Source: Flavobacterium hydatis (GTDB lineage: Bacteria > Bacteroidota > Bacteroidia > Flavobacteriales > Flavobacteriaceae). From it: DNA of 64,000 nt. The stretch spans positions 1 through 64,000 of the forward strand of contig NZ_JPRM01000042.1 in NCBI RefSeq assembly GCF_000737695.1. The letters run 5' to 3'. The notes under the pieces are model-generated. The model made no database searches. It was not told the origin of the DNA and was given only the letters and a program-made list of their open reading frames with translations. A program made the translations under genes and the position numbers. Position 1 is the first letter of the stretch. Each line of letters opens with the position of its first letter. Of this stretch, positions 17,449 through 25,009 are shown piece after piece.

Positions 17449-18519
17449 ATGGAATCTATTGAGCTAAAAGAAAAAGAATTTAATGTTTTTACCTGTTCTA
17501 ATTGTGGAGGCGAACTTAAATACAAACCTGGCACTACAACTTTAGTCTGCGACCACTGCAATACTAAAAATGAAATTCCTCAAGAAAAAACTATAATTGA
17601 GGAACTCGATTTTAATGATTATCTAGAAAAATCAGAATCAGAAAGTCTTGGATTAGAAAAAATGATTCAATGTAAAAGTTGCGGAGCTACATCTTCTGTC
17701 AATGAGAGCATAAAATCTTTTCATTGTCCTTATTGCAGTACTCCTCTGGTTGAGGAAGATATTAGAGAAGAACGAGTTATAAAACCTAGTTATTTACTGC
17801 CTTTTAATTTAGATACACCAAAAGTTTACAACTTACTTTCGAGTTGGGTAGATGGTCTTTGGTGGGCTCCAAATAATTTAAAAAAGGCGGCACTATCTCC
17901 AATAGGATTACGAGGTATTTATGTTCCTTATTGGACTTTTGATGTTAATACTCACACTATGTATACGGGAGAAAGAGGAGAAAATTATAAAGTTACAACT
18001 GGTAGTGGTGATAATGAAAGAACTCAAATTAAAACCCGTTGGTATGATACTGCAGGCAATGTTTCCATATTTTTTGATGATATCATGGTTCCAGCATCAG
18101 GAAGTATTGATCCAAGTTCATTGGCACAATTGGGTCCTTGGGATGTTAATGCTTTGGTGAAAATTAACGACCAATATTTGAGTGGTTTTGTAACTGAAAA
18201 ATATAAGTTTAAATTAAAAGAAAGTTTCCAATCTATAAAAGGTCTCATTGATAACAACATTACAAAAAAAATATATAATGACATTGGTGGTGATGGTCAG
18301 CGTATAAACTCTGTTAATACACAATATAGCAATATACATTTTAAACATATTTTGCTACCCGTTTATGTTAGCTCTTATCATTATGATGGCAAAATTTACC
18401 ATTTTTATGTAAATGGAAGGAATGGTAAAATGATAGGTAAAAGACCATATAGCACAACAAAAATTGCACTAGCTATTATTATTGTACTCTTAATTTTAAT
18501 TATTGCAGCATTACTCTAA
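17449..18519 (+). CDS. Zinc-ribbon membrane protein
   Basis: This protein has two zinc ribbons (CSNCGG...CDHC and CKSCGA...CPYC), a long soluble middle (YWTFDVNTHTMYTGERG) and one C-terminal membrane helix (LAIIIVLLILIIAAL). Proteins of this shape are often labelled TFIIB-type zinc ribbon or mislabelled as PriA-related; the role is unknown. An open frame extends upstream to a TTG at 17383, but that adds 22 mostly basic residues. The ATG at 17449 follows a purine-rich AAGAGAAAAC and is preferred. Confidence 0.7.
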   Translation: MESIELKEKEFNVFTCSNCGGELKYKPGTTTLVCDHCNTKNEIPQEKTIIEELDFNDYLEKSESESLGLEKMIQCKSCGATSSVNESIKSFHCPYCSTPLVEEDIREERVIKPSYLLPFNLDTPKVYNLLSSWVDGLWWAPNNLKKAALSPIGLRGIYVPYWTFDVNTHTMYTGERGENYKVTTGSGDNERTQIKTRWYDTAGNVSIFFDDIMVPASGSIDPSSLAQLGPWDVNALVKINDQYLSGFVTEKYKFKLKESFQSIKGLIDNNITKKIYNDIGGDGQRINSVNTQYSNIHFKHILLPVYVSSYHYDGKIYHFYVNGRNGKMIGKRPYSTTKIALAIIIVLLILIIAALL

Positions 18520-18689
18520 AATTTTAGGAGATTTGTCAAAAAAAACATGAAATAACAATTTTAAACATTTGCATATTTTTTGTCAATAAATGGCAGGTAA
18601 TGATTATACTCCTTTTCTAATTTGAGGGCAAAATTAGTTTGGTTTTTAGAAAATACCTGTTTTTCATTGTTATGGCGTGATATAGCATA

Positions 18690-18730
18690 AAAAAACCAGA
18701 ATTGATTTAGGAAATCAATTCTGGTTTTTT
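18690..18730. terminator. Strong bidirectional terminator
   Basis: A perfect 19-bp stem (18690-18708 with 18712-18730), three-base loop AGG, with A/T runs at both ends (AAAAAACCAGAATTG...). It lies between the convergent zinc-ribbon and RiPP-cluster genes and can end both. Confidence 0.85.
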
Positions 18731-18761
18731 ATTGTAATTTTCGAGGAAATACTCGTGATAG

Positions 18762-20420
18762 CTATTTAACTTCTATGTTATCAAATTCAAATCTATCATT
18801 ATTCACTGTTTTTACTGTAATGTAGTACTTTCCAGTAGGTAAATTAATTTCAATTTTATTTCCATTCGGAATAATTAGGGTTGATTCTATTGGAATTAAT
18901 AAATCTGCATTTTTAGTTTTGTTATATTCTTCTAATAGAAAAGTCTCAACAAGCACTTCTTCATTTTTAAAAGTATCAAGCTTTTTATCTTTTAAAATTA
19001 CCTTCTTAAAAACTGCATTTGGATAAACCGATTTTAGGTTTGCTTCAAGATTATTGATTAAAAAATAATCGGCACTTGATTTCATTAAAGTATCATTTAC
19101 AAATATAGATTTAGGAAGCAAAACTAATTTTTCTTTTGTGTTACTTATAACTGTTTCTTGGTTAATTGTTATCGGATCAATGTTTGAATATTCTTTTAAA
19201 TAACTTGCCATAACACGGCTTTCCCCCTCTTCTTCTAAGTGGCCATGACCTACATAAATGAATATTTTTTCCTTTGGATTTTTCTCCAATATTTTCATGA
19301 TATTCTTGGCTTGCCCTATTTCTCTGGGAACATTTCGATCTTGATTTTCATGTCCTAAAAGATTAAATCCCATTGCATTTGCTTCTCTTACAAAGTGACC
19401 AAAATAAGGATCTTTAATATAGAATCCGTTTTTAGAATTAGGAATCAAAGCTGTATTATTACCTTCGTTTGGCACAAATGTTTCCATAGAAATAGTTGTG
19501 AATCCTTTTTGTTTTAAAATATCTAATAACTCCATAGCAAATAATCGATGCTTAGGATAAAAATGATCTTCATTAAGTATGATAATCTGATTATCATTGG
19601 CTAAAGCTGCAATTGTAGTAAAAACATCATCATTAATTTTTACTTCTTTTTTTGATAACGAATTTAAAACTGTAGCATTAAAATCGTCTTTTTGATTTTC
19701 ATGATCTTTAATGAGTAAATCATATTCTTTATTATTACTAATAAAAGAGTTAATGGTAAAATACAATGGCTCTTTGAGCATTATTTTTTTGGGATCTTTT
19801 ATAGGAGCTTCTTTTATTTTTTCTCTTCCTTGCAAGAAATTCTTATGAGGCTCAACAGTATAATAATTATACAATTTCATAAAAGACAGTTTATCCAAAT
19901 TGGTATCATCAAGATTAATTGCTTTTACGCTTTCTGATGTTCTTTTCAAGTTATTAGTATTGTTCAAAATTTGTGTAATGCAAATAATTTTTTTTGCTCC
20001 TTTTTGTTTTTCAAAAATGGTAATTCCATTGATGCTATCATTTTTTACAATTTTTTCATGAGTAATTGTATCAATTGGGTTTTCAACTTTTTCAAAGAAG
20101 TATAATGTTTCTAAATTCTGATCTGTTTTTAAACTAAGAATTAAATTATCTGCTGAAACATCTTTAAAGTTCTTAATTCTCTTTTTTAAATCGTTTTTCT
20201 TTACTTTCGAAAGATCTTCATACGTTGCATTTCCTAAGATATCTATCGAAACATCGAGTGAATCGTTGTAAAACAAATCTCCGTAGTTTCTTTCTCCAAC
20301 TATATAATTATGTTTAATAACATCTTGATTAATTGTTTTACATCCAAACAGTAATAAGAAACAAGCTGCTGCAAAATAATATTTTATAAATTTAATTTGA
20401 ATCGTTCTTTTTTTAAGCAT
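18762..20420 (-). CDS. ChaN/EreA-like lipoprotein downstream of the grasp-with-spasm genes
   Basis: This large lipoprotein has lipobox LLFGC after a hydrophobic segment. The middle third carries motifs of the ChaN / erythromycin-esterase-like superfamily: IILNEDHFYPKHRLFAMEL, ISMETFVP, GHENQDRNVPREIGQAK and YVGHGHLEEEG, with the repeated Glu/His residues those hydrolases use. The N- and C-terminal thirds are unassigned. It begins 80 bp after the SPASM gene on the same strand, so it may act on the modified peptide in the periplasm or at the outer membrane; that is inference. An upstream ATG at 20453 would add 11 residues before the signal peptide; the ATG at 20420 fits a lipoprotein better. 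Confidence 0.65.
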   Translation of the reverse strand: MLKKRTIQIKFIKYYFAAACFLLLFGCKTINQDVIKHNYIVGERNYGDLFYNDSLDVSIDILGNATYEDLSKVKKNDLKKRIKNFKDVSADNLILSLKTDQNLETLYFFEKVENPIDTITHEKIVKNDSINGITIFEKQKGAKKIICITQILNNTNNLKRTSESVKAINLDDTNLDKLSFMKLYNYYTVEPHKNFLQGREKIKEAPIKDPKKIMLKEPLYFTINSFISNNKEYDLLIKDHENQKDDFNATVLNSLSKKEVKINDDVFTTIAALANDNQIIILNEDHFYPKHRLFAMELLDILKQKGFTTISMETFVPNEGNNTALIPNSKNGFYIKDPYFGHFVREANAMGFNLLGHENQDRNVPREIGQAKNIMKILEKNPKEKIFIYVGHGHLEEEGESRVMASYLKEYSNIDPITINQETVISNTKEKLVLLPKSIFVNDTLMKSSADYFLINNLEANLKSVYPNAVFKKVILKDKKLDTFKNEEVLVETFLLEEYNKTKNADLLIPIESTLIIPNGNKIEINLPTGKYYITVKTVNNDRFEFDNIEVK

Positions 20421-20499
20421 AATTATTAAAAGGTGAAATGTATTAAAGCGCATGGTTTTAACTACTTGTATTGGATAAAATGACTAAACTACTTTACTC

Positions 20500-21495
20500 C
20501 TAGCTACCAAGCCATTTATTTGTATATGGATTGTAATTGCAGCTTTGAGAATAGGCATAATATTTATTTTCAGTCGTTTTTACAGGAATACTACCATCTG
20601 GGCAGATATATCGGAACTCGCAATCTTGGCAAACCTTTATTTTATCCTTATTAATCTCCCAAAAATCTGTTATTTCAGGATTAAGAACAATTTCATTTAG
20701 ATCATCAATAGCAACATTGCCAAAAATTAATTCATCACTAATATATCTCTTTATATTTCCTAAAGAATCAATATATATTGTTCTATTGTAGGCTAAACTA
20801 TATTTCAGTGCTTCATTGAAGTTAAAAAGATTCAATAAAAAATTATCTTGATTGTTAATTTTCATAGATAAAGTTTCTTCCAATGCTTTTGTCTCATAAA
20901 TAAACTTGCTTTTTTGAACATCATTTTTTTTGACTTCGTAAAAAATAACTTCAGCAATTCTGGCAAATTTCTTTTGCAGTTTAATTAACTCCTTTTCGAA
21001 CCCAACATCATGTTTAATATACAAAACGACGGAATAGATTCGGGATTTATTGATGTATTTAAGTATTTCTGTCAATTTTGGTAAATCAAAATCATTACAG
21101 ATTAATTTTAGATTCGACACACCCAAATTATCAATTTGATTTTTTAAGAAATCCTGTAAAATTGTTGTAGATAAACTAGAATCTAAAGTTATTGTATCAA
21201 GGTTATAAGGACGCTCAAAACTACTACTTATTGCAGGATATCGTTTTATATCATTACTTACAATAACTAATTCATTGGAAAGGAAAAAACGAATATATTT
21301 TTTTAAAACATTCTTATCGTTCTCAAAATCTTTAAATAAGGAGTATATTTCTTTACCAGAATATTCATTTATTAAATCAATAACTTGATTAGGTATTGGA
21401 TAATAATTTTTCCTTTGAACATCAATTATTAGCCCTCTATTAATACCTTTTACTGAAAAACAATTAGAAAACAGTTTGAATTTTTTATTTATCAT
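20500..21495 (-). CDS. gwsS: Grasp-with-spasm system SPASM-domain peptide maturase
   Basis: This 331-residue protein ends in a SPASM-type cysteine set: VCQDCEFRYIC followed by a Cys near the end (SQSCNYNP), which would hold an auxiliary iron-sulphur cluster. No CxxxCxxC radical-SAM motif is present in the rest of the sequence. As I recall, the grasp-with-spasm maturase family has this feature. It overlaps the upstream 60-residue gene by 11 bp, so translation is coupled. Together with the ATP-grasp partner it should modify the double-glycine precursor encoded at 22700-22843. Confidence 0.85.
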   Translation of the reverse strand: MINKKFKLFSNCFSVKGINRGLIIDVQRKNYYPIPNQVIDLINEYSGKEIYSLFKDFENDKNVLKKYIRFFLSNELVIVSNDIKRYPAISSSFERPYNLDTITLDSSLSTTILQDFLKNQIDNLGVSNLKLICNDFDLPKLTEILKYINKSRIYSVVLYIKHDVGFEKELIKLQKKFARIAEVIFYEVKKNDVQKSKFIYETKALEETLSMKINNQDNFLLNLFNFNEALKYSLAYNRTIYIDSLGNIKRYISDELIFGNVAIDDLNEIVLNPEITDFWEINKDKIKVCQDCEFRYICPDGSIPVKTTENKYYAYSQSCNYNPYTNKWLGS

Positions 21496-21667
21496 TTGAA
21501 TTTTTTAAATATACGGGCTTATCAAATTCGTTACAAATAATTTTGGAAGTTTGGTAAAACTTCGATTCAACATATTTATAATAAGTTTTGTAATTCATGG
21601 TTAGAATAAGAGATTCCTTAGCAGATTCGGCAATTACGGGCAAACTTATTTTTTGCTTATTCTTCAT
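21485..21667 (-). CDS. Small 60-residue protein inside the grasp-with-spasm operon
   Basis: This 60-residue gene overlaps both neighbours by 11 bp (ATP-grasp upstream, SPASM downstream), which argues that it is real and translated in the operon. It has no signal peptide or membrane helix; it is mixed charged and aromatic (YKTYYKYVESKFYQTSK). It could be a scaffold or recognition partner for the maturases or a second substrate, but has no GG motif and no family I recognise. Confidence 0.6.
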   Translation of the reverse strand: MKNKQKISLPVIAESAKESLILTMNYKTYYKYVESKFYQTSKIICNEFDKPVYLKNSNDK

Positions 21668-22628
21668 TATTGAGTAAAATTAAATTTTCGGCAACTATTT
21701 TATGAATGGGAAAATTACAAGGATATGCAGTCATCCCGAATTGTCCCGAAGGGTTAACCTCTAAAAAATAATAGTCTCCATTTTTCTGTGATTTAATTAA
21801 ATCGATTGATCCTGTATTAAGTTCTAGATTTTTCATAAGCATATCAATTTTATTTTCGATAGACTCAGGAAGCTGATACGGAATAAATCTATTAGGATTC
21901 TCCCAATCGTAAGCACGAAAATCTATTTGAGTTTGTGGATTACTTTGCGAAAATATTGCCATTGAATAGCATTTTCCCATAATATAAAAAACTCTTAGTT
22001 CTATCTCTTTTTCTATATACTCCTGAAACAATGACGGACTAAAACTTTTATTTAAATTCTTTACCGTTTCAATCTTTTTTGTGCTTAACGCAACAGAACC
22101 TGTTGGTAGTTTAATATGAGTAGCTTCGGCAATAGGTTTTGTTATTATGAAGTTATTATTCTCTTTTAAAAATAATTTGAGGCTATCCCTTTCGGTTGTT
22201 ATTATTGTCTTCGGAATACTTAGTCCAACCATTTTAGCTTCATTTAGAATCTCTAATTTAGACTTCCATAAACTTCTTTTAAAAAGCCATTTTTTATCCT
22301 CTAAAAGATGCAAAATTAGTTCTCGTAAAGCCTTAAATTCGTTATATAAAAAGTCTGTCAAGTCTCTTATAGCTCCTAACTTTTTTTCATAATCATGCAA
22401 AAAACCAAATTTTCGACACCATACTACTGAGATGTCTTTTAAATATACTTTTTGTATTGAATTTTCAAAATAAGAATCTTCGATAAAATTGATATTATAT
22501 GAAAAAAATGATTTTCCCTGCATTAATTCTTCATCATCAATCCTGATAAGAGGAGTCTTAAAAAAATTCAGCCATTCGATGACATTGTCTGTATCTCTAT
22601 CGCCAGGTTTGCTTAATATTAAAATCAT
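21657..22628 (-). CDS. gwsG: Grasp-with-spasm system ATP-grasp peptide maturase
   Basis: This 323-residue ATP-grasp ligase resembles the MvdD/graspetide branch. The N-terminal pre-grasp strand is LILSKPGDRDTDNVIEWL, ATP contacts lie around FIITKPIAEAT and LFQEYIEKEIELRVFYI, and the metal-binding end is YYFLEVNPSGQFGM. ATP-grasp maturases activate acidic side chains of a precursor and join them to Ser/Thr (ester) or Lys (amide). It is the first enzyme gene after the precursor (71 bp downstream of the precursor stop) and overlaps the next small gene. Confidence 0.87.
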   Translation of the reverse strand: MILILSKPGDRDTDNVIEWLNFFKTPLIRIDDEELMQGKSFFSYNINFIEDSYFENSIQKVYLKDISVVWCRKFGFLHDYEKKLGAIRDLTDFLYNEFKALRELILHLLEDKKWLFKRSLWKSKLEILNEAKMVGLSIPKTIITTERDSLKLFLKENNNFIITKPIAEATHIKLPTGSVALSTKKIETVKNLNKSFSPSLFQEYIEKEIELRVFYIMGKCYSMAIFSQSNPQTQIDFRAYDWENPNRFIPYQLPESIENKIDMLMKNLELNTGSIDLIKSQKNGDYYFLEVNPSGQFGMTAYPCNFPIHKIVAENLILLNNEE

Positions 22629-22699
22629 AATTTATATTATAAAAATATATTTAGGCATAATTTATATGCCTAAATACATAAATTGAAATAAGAATGCTA

Positions 22700-22843
22700 T
22701 TAAGTATTAGGATCCATTCCGTCAAAATCATTTAGCTCTTGACCTTTAACTTGACAAAATGTGTAAGCCTGCCCTTTTGGACCTCCTCCAACTACATTTT
22801 TTACTTCTACTTTTTCGCATTCGAAATCTTCTAATCTTTTCAT
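22700..22843 (-). CDS. gwsA: Grasp-with-spasm precursor peptide (double-glycine leader)
   Basis: This 47-residue gene starts at the ATG at 22843 and ends at the TAA at 22700. The leader MKRLEDFECEKVEVKNV ends in VVGGG, a double-glycine cleavage site. The core begins at PKGQAYTFCQVKGQE and ends in LNDFDGMDPNT, with several Asp/Glu and a few Thr/Lys that ATP-grasp ligases can link, and a single Cys. It lies directly upstream of the ATP-grasp gene. The size, GG site and position match grasp-with-spasm precursors; the cross-link pattern cannot be read from sequence. Confidence 0.85.
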   Translation of the reverse strand: MKRLEDFECEKVEVKNVVGGGPKGQAYTFCQVKGQELNDFDGMDPNT

Positions 22844-22947
22844 AATTTTATGGTTTTATAATTAATTGTAAGCAAATATCTACGCTTTTTGATATTATTT
22901 TAAGTAATATATTATCATAAAATTATATTATATTACTCAAAAATTTC

Positions 22948-23136
22948 CTACACAAACTTGAATTTATAGTTTTGGTTTGGCAGACATAAAGAATATTCTT
23001 TGACAATGAAATCCTTATTATTAGTTCCTTTTATTTCTACCCAAAAACCATAAATCCCTATAAATAGTAAACTCAAAGTTTCACTATCGGGAAATAAGAC
23101 TACAAAATATTTCTTATTATCTAAAGTAAAGGAATT
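22948..23136 (-). pseudogene. Possible gene remnant upstream of the precursor
   Basis: A 62-codon open frame with coding-like composition (LFPDSETLSLLFIGIYGFW, ending YKFKFV) but no ATG; a TAG directly precedes it. It is on the same strand as the RiPP genes and ends 104 bp upstream of the precursor. I read it as the 3' end of a decayed gene. The rest of the 22844-23303 gap is A/T-rich, with a dyad at about 22906-22943 between this remnant and the precursor. Confidence 0.3.
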
Positions 23137-23230
23137 CTAAAAATGCTATGAATTAGTTAATTAACTATTGATAACTTTTTGAATATGTTTTTTTAAAGAA
23201 AATTTAATAAACATTAAGTTCGCAAAGTAT

Positions 23231-23238
23231 TATATTTG
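23231..23238 (+). promoter_or_regulatory. -7 promoter element upstream of the 114-residue gene
   Basis: TATATTTG matches TAnnTTTG, 66 bp upstream of the ATG at 23304. Confidence 0.5.
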
Positions 23239-23303
23239 GCGGCTTATCACTTATAAGTTTATTTATTTAGATACTAAAAAGAAAAGTATCTGCCTGTTTA
23301 CCT

Positions 23304-23648
23304 ATGAAAAATATTAAGTTTATATCTGTTATTTTTTTATTCTTGCTTTCCCTTTCAGGTAGCACGGAATTCTATAAATACTCTTCTGAACTAAGTAATT
23401 TTAATGCACAAGAGCATATTTTAGACACTGTATCTTCTACACTATCAATGTCTAATGATCTTGACGTACATTTTATAATCAAAAAGATTAAAAATCGCGT
23501 TGCAAATTCTGAATCAAGTGCTTTAGCAAAAAATTACTACACCCAATTAGTCCACTTTAAGGTTTTAAAGGACAATGTCATATATAGTATTCTTAGTATA
23601 TATGAAAATCAAAGCCATACTCACCTACACCTCTATCAACTTTTCTAG
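23304..23648 (+). CDS. Small exported hypothetical protein
   Basis: This 114-residue protein has an N-terminal signal segment (MKNIKFISVIFLFLLSLSGS) and an otherwise polar sequence ending in the histidine-rich tail HTHLHLYQLF. I recognise no family. It has its own promoter match and lies 222 bp upstream of the RND operon. His-rich exported proteins next to RND pumps sometimes relate to metals; here that is only a hint. Confidence 0.5.
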   Translation: MKNIKFISVIFLFLLSLSGSTEFYKYSSELSNFNAQEHILDTVSSTLSMSNDLDVHFIIKKIKNRVANSESSALAKNYYTQLVHFKVLKDNVIYSILSIYENQSHTHLHLYQLF

Positions 23649-23869
23649 ATTTTACATTTAGTGTATTTCTATTTCAACTATTCTTTTGTAATAATGTCTT
23701 TCATTATTATATAAGAGTTTATTGCGTATAAAATAGTTCTCTAAGAACGGTATTCCTCATTACAGGAATATACGATACACTTCCATTTTCAATATTTATC
23801 TTATTCACAACTCCCTGTAAATCATTATTTGGGAGGCAATATATTTATATAATACCTTAAAAATTAATC

Positions 23870-24976
23870 ATGATTACTAGTAAAAAACAATTCCTATTGT
23901 ACGGTTTATCGTTACTATTCTTAACCTCTTGCGGAGATAAAGAAAAAAAAGACTCTACCAATATAAAAACACTACCAGTTTACAAGATAACATTAAGAGA
24001 CACTGTGGTTTCTAACCGATTTGTTGCAGATGTTCACGCCAAAAACAATGTCGAAATACACGTGCGTATACCAGGATTATTAGATAAAGTATATGTTAGC
24101 GAAGGACAAAAAGTAAAAAAAGGGCAAATCCTTTTTAAAATTAGCGATGCCGAATTACAAATACAACTTATAAAGGCAGATGCTGTTTACAAAAGCATGT
24201 TGGCAGATTTAAGGATGGCAAATGTGGAGCTGGAGCAAGCACAAACACTTTTTAATAAAAAGGTAATTGCAAATCAAGAATTAGAGTTATCTAAGGCAAA
24301 ACATGATGCGGCTACAGCCAAAGTTGCTCATGCTGTTGCAGAAAAAAGATCTATCAATCAGCAAATAAGTTTTACCACATTAAGAGCTCCATTTGACGGG
24401 ACAATAGATCGTATTCCGTTTAAGGAAGGTAGTCTTGTAGAAAATGGTTCGCTCCTAACAACACTTTCACAGTTAGATGATGTATATGCTTATTTCTCTA
24501 TTCCTGAAAACATTTATTTCCAGATGATGGCAGACAAAAGCCTTAATACAAAAGGAGATATAAAACTTGTTTTACCAAACGGAATGGTATATGACCAACA
24601 AGGTGAACTTAAAACTGCCGATGGAGAAATCGACAGACAAACTGGTTCTATCCAATACAAAGCAAAATTTAATAATCCGCAAGGTTTTATAAAGCATGGA
24701 ACATCAGGAAAATTGATTATCTCTGAGCCAAGAACCGATGTTATGCTAATTCCTCAAAAAGCAGTTTTCTCTATTCAGGATAAACAATTTGTGTTTGTTG
24801 TAAACAAAGATGGTATTGTAAAAATGACCAATATCACCATTGCAAGCACTCTTGATGATGTATATATCTTAAATAAAGGATTGAAAAAGAATGATCTTAT
24901 CGTACAAGAAGGAACTCAATCACTAAGAGACGGAGATAAAATCAATGTTAAACAAACACAAAGCGCAAGCTTGTAA
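23870..24976 (+). CDS. RND efflux periplasmic adaptor (AcrA/MexE family)
   Basis: This 368-residue lipoprotein (LLFLTSCGDK) has the membrane-fusion layout: barrel-sandwich half VHVRIPGLLDKVYVSEGQKV, a coiled-coil hairpin at residues ~100-165, the returning half TTLRAPFDGTIDRIPFKEGSLVE, then a beta-barrel and membrane-proximal domain. It links the inner-membrane pump to the outer-membrane channel encoded by the next two genes and moves drugs or metabolites out of the cell. It is first gene of a three-gene operon. Confidence 0.93.
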   Translation: MITSKKQFLLYGLSLLFLTSCGDKEKKDSTNIKTLPVYKITLRDTVVSNRFVADVHAKNNVEIHVRIPGLLDKVYVSEGQKVKKGQILFKISDAELQIQLIKADAVYKSMLADLRMANVELEQAQTLFNKKVIANQELELSKAKHDAATAKVAHAVAEKRSINQQISFTTLRAPFDGTIDRIPFKEGSLVENGSLLTTLSQLDDVYAYFSIPENIYFQMMADKSLNTKGDIKLVLPNGMVYDQQGELKTADGEIDRQTGSIQYKAKFNNPQGFIKHGTSGKLIISEPRTDVMLIPQKAVFSIQDKQFVFVVNKDGIVKMTNITIASTLDDVYILNKGLKKNDLIVQEGTQSLRDGDKINVKQTQSASL

Positions 24977-25009
24977 TCAATCCCATACTTACAATTAAAA
25001 AGATATAAA

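Noticed and set aside
22489..22686. Plus-strand 65-codon frame at the start of the ATP-grasp gene
   Set aside because: Antisense to a well-supported maturase gene.
23304..23648. Second RiPP precursor
   Set aside because: It has a classical signal peptide, no double-glycine site, and lies on the opposite strand.
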